From assembly GCA_946478975.1 (NCBI GenBank), contig CAMLEO010000055.1, positions 1 to 28,830 of the forward strand: a DNA stretch of 28,830 bases. The letters run 5' to 3'. This document shows positions 24,755 through 28,830 of this stretch, piece by piece. The DNA is from an uncultured Steroidobacter sp. (GTDB taxonomy: Bacteria; Pseudomonadota; Gammaproteobacteria; Steroidobacterales; Steroidobacteraceae). Made by a program: the position numbers and the translations under genes. Position 1 is the stretch's first letter. Every line of letters starts with the position of its first letter. A model generated the notes under the pieces. It saw only the letters and a program-made list of their open reading frames with translations. It ran no database searches and was not told where the DNA came from.

Positions 24755-26272
24755 GTGAGCACACCGCAAGCTGTCGTGCAGGGGCTGTCGCCCTTTGCCG
24801 CGCGTTACGGCAATTGGATCGGGGGGAAATGGGTTGCGCCGGTGAATGGCCGGTACTTCGACAACATCACTCCCATCAATGGCCGCAAGATTTGTGAGAT
24901 TCCCCGTTCCGACGATGCGGACATCGAGGCAGCGCTGGACGCTGCCCATGCCGCCCGCGAAGCCTGGGGCCACACCAGCACCACCCATCGCTCGATCGTT
25001 CTCAACAAGATCGCCGACCGGATGGAAGAGAACCTGCAGCGCCTGGCGACCGCGGAAACGTGGGACAACGGCAAGCCGATTCGCGAAACCCTGGCGGCGG
25101 ACCTGCCGCTCGCCATCGATCACTTCCGCTACTTCGCCGGCTGCATCCGCGGCCAGGAAGGCAGCATCGGTGAAGTGGACCAGGACACGGTCGCTTATCA
25201 CTTTCACGAGCCGCTCGGCGTCGTGGGCCAGATCATTCCCTGGAATTTCCCGCTGTTGATGGCGGCGTGGAAACTGGCTCCGGCGCTGGCCGCCGGCAAC
25301 TGCGTCGTGCTCAAGCCGGCAGAGCAAACACCAGCGAGCATTCTGGTCCTGGCCGAGATCATTGGCGATCTGCTGCCGCCGGGCGTGCTGAACATCGTCA
25401 ACGGCTTCGGCCGCGAAGCCGGCAAGCCGCTCGCGTCGAGCCCGCGAATCGCCAAGATCGCCTTCACCGGCGAAACCTCGACCGGCCGTTTGATCATGCA
25501 ATACGCCAGTCAAAACCTGATTCCGGTCACGCTCGAGCTCGGCGGCAAGTCGCCGAACATTTTCTTCGACGACGTACTGGCGGACGACGATGACTTCTTC
25601 GACAAGGCGCTGGAAGGCTTCGCGATGTTTGCGCTCAATCAGGGCGAAGTATGCACCTGCCCCAGCCGGGCCCTGGTGCACGAAAAGATCTACGATCGTT
25701 TCATGGAGCGCGCGCTCAAGCGTGTGGCCGCCATCAAGCAGGGTCATCCACTGGATGCCAAGACCATGCTCGGCGCGCAGGCATCGCAGGAGCAGATGGA
25801 CAAGATCCTTTCATACATTCACATCGGCAAGCTGGAAGGAGCGACGCTGCTCGCAGGCGGCGAGCGCGCCAGCCTCGCCGGCGACCTGGCGGAAGGGTTC
25901 TATGTGCAGCCGACGGTGTTCTCGGGCAACAACCGGATGCGCATCTTCCAGGAAGAAATCTTCGGCCCGGTGGTCTCAGTGACCACGTTCAAGGATGAAG
26001 CGGAAGCACTGCAGATCGCCAACGATACGTTATATGGCCTGGGCGCCGGCGTGTGGACGCGCGATGCCAATCGCGCCTACCGCTTCGGCCGTGCGATCCA
26101 GGCCGGTCGCGTGTGGACCAATTGCTATCACGCCTACCCGGCGCACGCAGCGTTCGGCGGCTACAAACAATCCGGCATCGGCCGCGAAACTCATCGCATG
26201 ATGCTGGATCATTATCAGCAGACCAAGAACCTGCTGGTGAGCTACAGCCCGAAGGCCCTGGGCTTCTTCTAG
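24755..26272 (+). CDS. NAD-dependent aldehyde dehydrogenase (AcoD/ExaC type)
   Basis: 505 residues from GTG at 24755, with AGGAGG five bases upstream. Aldehyde dehydrogenase family: [33 protein letters not shown], general base Glu261 in LELGGKSPN, and catalytic Cys300 in [11 protein letters not shown]. That double-cysteine motif and the C-terminus ([37 protein letters not shown]) are typical of acetaldehyde-oxidising AcoD/ExaC enzymes. It oxidises short aldehydes to acids in the cytoplasm. Control by the divergent sigma54 activator is indicated by the promoter and upstream palindrome. In-frame codons upstream of 24755 run through the promoter and are not used. Confidence 0.94.
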   Translation: MSTPQAVVQGLSPFAARYGNWIGGKWVAPVNGRYFDNITPINGRKICEIPRSDDADIEAALDAAHAAREAWGHTSTTHRSIVLNKIADRMEENLQRLATAETWDNGKPIRETLAADLPLAIDHFRYFAGCIRGQEGSIGEVDQDTVAYHFHEPLGVVGQIIPWNFPLLMAAWKLAPALAAGNCVVLKPAEQTPASILVLAEIIGDLLPPGVLNIVNGFGREAGKPLASSPRIAKIAFTGETSTGRLIMQYASQNLIPVTLELGGKSPNIFFDDVLADDDDFFDKALEGFAMFALNQGEVCTCPSRALVHEKIYDRFMERALKRVAAIKQGHPLDAKTMLGAQASQEQMDKILSYIHIGKLEGATLLAGGERASLAGDLAEGFYVQPTVFSGNNRMRIFQEEIFGPVVSVTTFKDEAEALQIANDTLYGLGAGVWTRDANRAYRFGRAIQAGRVWTNCYHAYPAHAAFGGYKQSGIGRETHRMMLDHYQQTKNLLVSYSPKALGFF

Positions 26273-26284
26273 CAGCCCCGCTTG

Positions 26285-26315
26285 GCGCCACCCTCTCACC
26301 CTCGGAGGGTGGCGC
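26285..26315 (+). terminator. GC-rich hairpin after the aldehyde dehydrogenase gene
   Basis: Perfect 11-base stem, GCGCCACCCTC (26285-26295) and GAGGGTGGCGC (26305-26315), with a nine-base loop, 12 bases after the dehydrogenase stop. No T run follows, so it would be at most a partial or processing terminator that separates expression of the PQQ enzyme gene. Confidence 0.55.
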
Positions 26316-26346
26316 GAGCGTCGCGGTTGGTTGAGAATCATGCGCC

Positions 26347-28422
26347 ATGAAACCAACCAACGTCCTGGGATGGGCGGCGGCACTGATGTGCTGCTCGGCC
26401 TTGGGAGCGGATGCCGACTGGGCCGTGTATGGCGGCGAGGCGCATGGCACGCGTTACTCGACGCTCACGCAGATCGATCGAAACAACGTCAGTAAGCTGC
26501 GAACTGCATGGACGCTGCCGTTCGAAGAGATGGGCGCGTCGCAGACTCATCCGCTGGCGATCGATGGCGTCGTATATGCGTACACGCCTTCGCTGAAGGT
26601 GATCGCCATCGATGGCGCCACGGGCAAACAGCGGTGGCAGTTCGACTCCGGCATCCCAGGATCCGGCCCACAACGCGGGCTCGCATATTGGCGCGACGGC
26701 AAACAGCGCCGGCTGCTTGCCTCGGTCATGAACTATCTATACGCGCTGGATCCTGCCACCGGCGAACCGATCAAAAGCTTCGGTGACAACGGCCGCATCG
26801 ACCTGCGCGCAGGCTTGGGCCCGAATGCAGAGCGCTCGTTCCTGTCGCTGACCTCGCCCGGGGTCGTTTACAAAGATTCGATCATCGTCGGCTTTCGCAC
26901 CGGCGAAACCGTGCCTGCCGCGCCGGGCGATATTCGCGCATTCGACATCCGCACCGGAGCGCTGCGCTGGACGTTTCATACCATCCCGCATCCCGGCGAA
27001 TTCGGCTATGAAACCTGGCCCAAAGGCGCGTGGCAGCGATCGGGCGGCGCGAACGTATGGAGCGGCCTGGTGCTCGATGAGAAACGCGGCATCGTTTACG
27101 GCGCGACCGGCTCGGCTGTGAACGATTTCTACGGCGGCGATCGGCTCGGTGACAATCTGTTCGCAAATACTTTGCTCGCGCTCGATGCGCGCACCGGCAA
27201 GCGGCTGTGGCATTTTCAAGGCGTGCATCACGACGTGCTCGATCGTGATTTCTCCGCGCCGCCGGTACTGCTCACGGTTCGTCACAATGGCAAGAAGGTC
27301 GATGCGCTGGCGCAGCCGACCAAGCAGGGCTTCTTGTTCGTGCTCGATCGCGTCACCGGCCAGCCGCTGTTCCCGATCGAAGAGCATCCCTATCCGCAAA
27401 CGAACGTACCGGGCGAAGTCACCTCTCCCACTCAACCGCGCGCACTCGTACCCGAGCCGTACGCACGACAATTCTTGACGGAAGACATGCTCACCCAGCG
27501 CACGCCGGAGATGCACGCGTGGGCGGTCGAGCAGTTCAATCAAATCGTCAGCAATGGCCCGTTCGCTCCGCTCAGCGTCGGCAAACAAACAATCGTGTTT
27601 CCCGGCTTCGACGGCGGCGCCGAATGGGGCGGCATTGCGGCCGATCCAAAACGCGGCGTGGTGTTCATCAACGCCAACGACATGGCCTGGACCGGCGGGC
27701 TGATCGAAAGCAGCGCGCTGCGCGGCGCCGGTGCGGTCGTTTACAGAGATCAATGCTCCGTGTGCCATGGCGTCGATCGGAGCGGATCGCCGCCGGCGTT
27801 CCCCTCGCTGCTCGACATCGACAAACGTTTGTCGACACCGCAGATCGTCGAAGTGATTCACCAGGGTCGCGGACGCATGCCCGCGTTTCCCGGCATCCGG
27901 CAGGTCGACCTGTACGCGTTGCTCACCTTTCTACAAACCGGCCAGCAGGACGATCGCGAACCGTCGTCGCAGGACGATGCCGATAAAGGGCCGCGCTACG
28001 TCTTCACGGGCTATAGAAGGTTTCTGGATCCGGAAGGCTATCCGGCCGTCGCTCCGCCGTGGGGCACGCTGAACGCCATCGATCTCAACACCGGTAAATA
28101 CCTTTGGAAGATTCCGCTCGGCTACTATCCCGAGCTCGCCGCCAAAGGCCAGGCAGACACGGGTTCGGAAAACTACGGCGGTCCGCTCGTGACTGCGACT
28201 GGCGTGCTGATCATCGGCGCTACCGTCCAGGACAAGAAGATTCGCGCCTTCAACACGCAGACCGGCGCGCTGCTCTGGGAACAAACGCTGCCGTTCCCCG
28301 GCACCGCGACTCCCATTACTTACATGGCGGGTGGCAGACAGTACGTGTTGATCGCGACCAGCAATGGACGCGGCTCGAACCCGAAGCCCGGTGCAGCGTA
28401 CGTCGCACTCAGCCTGCCCTGA
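26347..28422 (+). CDS. PQQ-dependent dehydrogenase with inserted cytochrome c domain
   Basis: 691 residues with a signal peptide (MKPTNVLGWAAALMCCSALGADA), hence periplasmic. The quinoprotein beta propeller is of the membrane glucose dehydrogenase type but lacks its N-terminal membrane helices: DWAVYGGEAHGTRYSTLTQI, GVHHDVLDRDFSAPPVLL with Asp299 and Asp301, and Lys326 in QPTKQGFLFVLDR as the probable catalytic or PQQ-binding lysine. Between late blades a cytochrome c domain is inserted: CSVCH (Cys470, Cys473, His474), with Met511 in GRMPAFP as likely axial ligand. Electrons would pass from PQQ to heme and on to the respiratory chain. The substrate, sugar or alcohol, cannot be told. Position behind the aldehyde dehydrogenase suggests a linked oxidation route. 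No PQQ synthesis genes are in the window. Confidence 0.92.
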   Translation: MKPTNVLGWAAALMCCSALGADADWAVYGGEAHGTRYSTLTQIDRNNVSKLRTAWTLPFEEMGASQTHPLAIDGVVYAYTPSLKVIAIDGATGKQRWQFDSGIPGSGPQRGLAYWRDGKQRRLLASVMNYLYALDPATGEPIKSFGDNGRIDLRAGLGPNAERSFLSLTSPGVVYKDSIIVGFRTGETVPAAPGDIRAFDIRTGALRWTFHTIPHPGEFGYETWPKGAWQRSGGANVWSGLVLDEKRGIVYGATGSAVNDFYGGDRLGDNLFANTLLALDARTGKRLWHFQGVHHDVLDRDFSAPPVLLTVRHNGKKVDALAQPTKQGFLFVLDRVTGQPLFPIEEHPYPQTNVPGEVTSPTQPRALVPEPYARQFLTEDMLTQRTPEMHAWAVEQFNQIVSNGPFAPLSVGKQTIVFPGFDGGAEWGGIAADPKRGVVFINANDMAWTGGLIESSALRGAGAVVYRDQCSVCHGVDRSGSPPAFPSLLDIDKRLSTPQIVEVIHQGRGRMPAFPGIRQVDLYALLTFLQTGQQDDREPSSQDDADKGPRYVFTGYRRFLDPEGYPAVAPPWGTLNAIDLNTGKYLWKIPLGYYPELAAKGQADTGSENYGGPLVTATGVLIIGATVQDKKIRAFNTQTGALLWEQTLPFPGTATPITYMAGGRQYVLIATSNGRGSNPKPGAAYVALSLP

Positions 28423-28487
28423 CCCTGGCATGAGCATCCGTGAAGTCGTCGCTTGCCTTGTCCGCAACGGCACGCCACTCTTGCTGG

Positions 28488-28830
28488 ATGGCTTCAGGAC
28501 TTGCAGCACTCCTCGATGACGTCGCGGCGATCGCCAAACTGGCAGCCGCATCCCTGGACGATGTAACAGCGGCGGCCGGCAAGGCGTCGACCAAGGCAGT
28601 CGGTGTCGTGGTCGACGACGCCGCTGTCACGCCCGGTTACGCAATGGGCTTCACACCCGAACGCGAGCTGCCGATCGTTTGGAAGATTGCGCTCGGTTCG
28701 CTGCGTAACAAGTTCCTGTTCCTGTTGCCGGGCGCGCTGCTGTTGAGCGCATTCGCGCCTTGGGCGGTCACGCCGATCTTGATGGTCGGTGGCGCGTATC
28801 TGTGCTTCGAAGCGGCCGAGAAAATCATCG
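28488..28830 (+). CDS. DUF808/YedI-family membrane protein, N-terminal part (cut by right edge)
   Basis: 114 residues from ATG at 28488, open to the window end. It begins MASGLAALLDDVAAIAKLAA, followed by KAVGVVVDDAAVTPGYAMGF, RELPIVWKIALGSLRNKF, two hydrophobic stretches (LFLLPGALLLSAFAPWAVTPILMVGGAYLCF) and EAAEKI, the usual DUF808 start. Inner-membrane protein of unknown function, about 300 residues when complete. The ribosome binding site is weak. It starts 65 bases after the PQQ gene and may be independent of it. Confidence 0.85.
   Translation, partial: MASGLAALLDDVAAIAKLAAASLDDVTAAAGKASTKAVGVVVDDAAVTPGYAMGFTPERELPIVWKIALGSLRNKFLFLLPGALLLSAFAPWAVTPILMVGGAYLCFEAAEKII

Noticed and set aside
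24659..25747. Long minus-strand open frame over the aldehyde dehydrogenase gene
   Set aside because: Rich in Arg, Gln, His and Ala without motifs, and fully antisense to a clearly conserved enzyme.
26737..27861. 374-codon minus-strand open frame over the PQQ dehydrogenase
   Set aside because: Antisense shadow in GC-rich DNA. The plus-strand frame has the heme and PQQ motifs.

Overview
The window is GC-rich and gene-dense, and it reads as chromosomal DNA of a free-living gammaproteobacterium. The combination of an E. coli-like cecR-ybhGFSR block, a Lap-type type I secretion system, a sigma54 activator with an aldehyde dehydrogenase, and a PQQ enzyme would suit a soil or water organism of the Steroidobacter/Xanthomonadales type; that placement is inference. 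I see no rRNA, tRNA, insertion sequence, CRISPR array or origin.

Left part (1-5796, all minus strand): a type I secretion locus. An ABC transporter with a degenerate C39-like domain, an HlyD-type adaptor and a LuxR-type response regulator overlap or nearly touch. After a 248-base gap comes a large RTX/VCBS-repeat surface protein that runs off the left edge. No TolC-type gene, LapD or LapG lies in this part. 6043-8176: a small membrane protein gene converging on a zinc glucose/alcohol dehydrogenase, then a divergent DUF899 gene.

8226-16400: a two-sided efflux locus. A CecR-like TetR repressor, translationally coupled to two uncharacterised genes, is read leftwards. ybhG-ybhF-ybhS-ybhR, each overlapping the next by ATGA, plus an OprM/NodT outer-membrane factor, are read rightwards. 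Together these would form a complete tripartite exporter. The AT-rich stretch between the two operons carries overlapping palindromes inside a recognisable sigma70 promoter.

16407-22671: small regulatory and accessory genes: a GNAT acetyltransferase, an AraC regulator behind a VOC protein, a small secreted protein with eight clustered cysteines, an AbiEi/AbiEii (type IV toxin-antitoxin) pair whose toxin reading frame is broken by one base in an A run, a SnoaL-like protein divergent from a Crp-type regulator, and a DinB-like protein divergent from a TetR regulator with a near-perfect palindromic operator. The AbiE locus is the most likely horizontally acquired part.

22681-28422: a carbon-oxidation module. 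An AcoR-like sigma54 activator is divergent from an NAD-dependent aldehyde dehydrogenase, with a GG-N10-GC sigma54 promoter and a perfect 19-base palindrome in between. A periplasmic PQQ dehydrogenase with an inserted cytochrome c domain follows. A plausible reading is periplasmic alcohol or sugar oxidation followed by cytoplasmic aldehyde oxidation. The right edge cuts a DUF808/YedI membrane protein.
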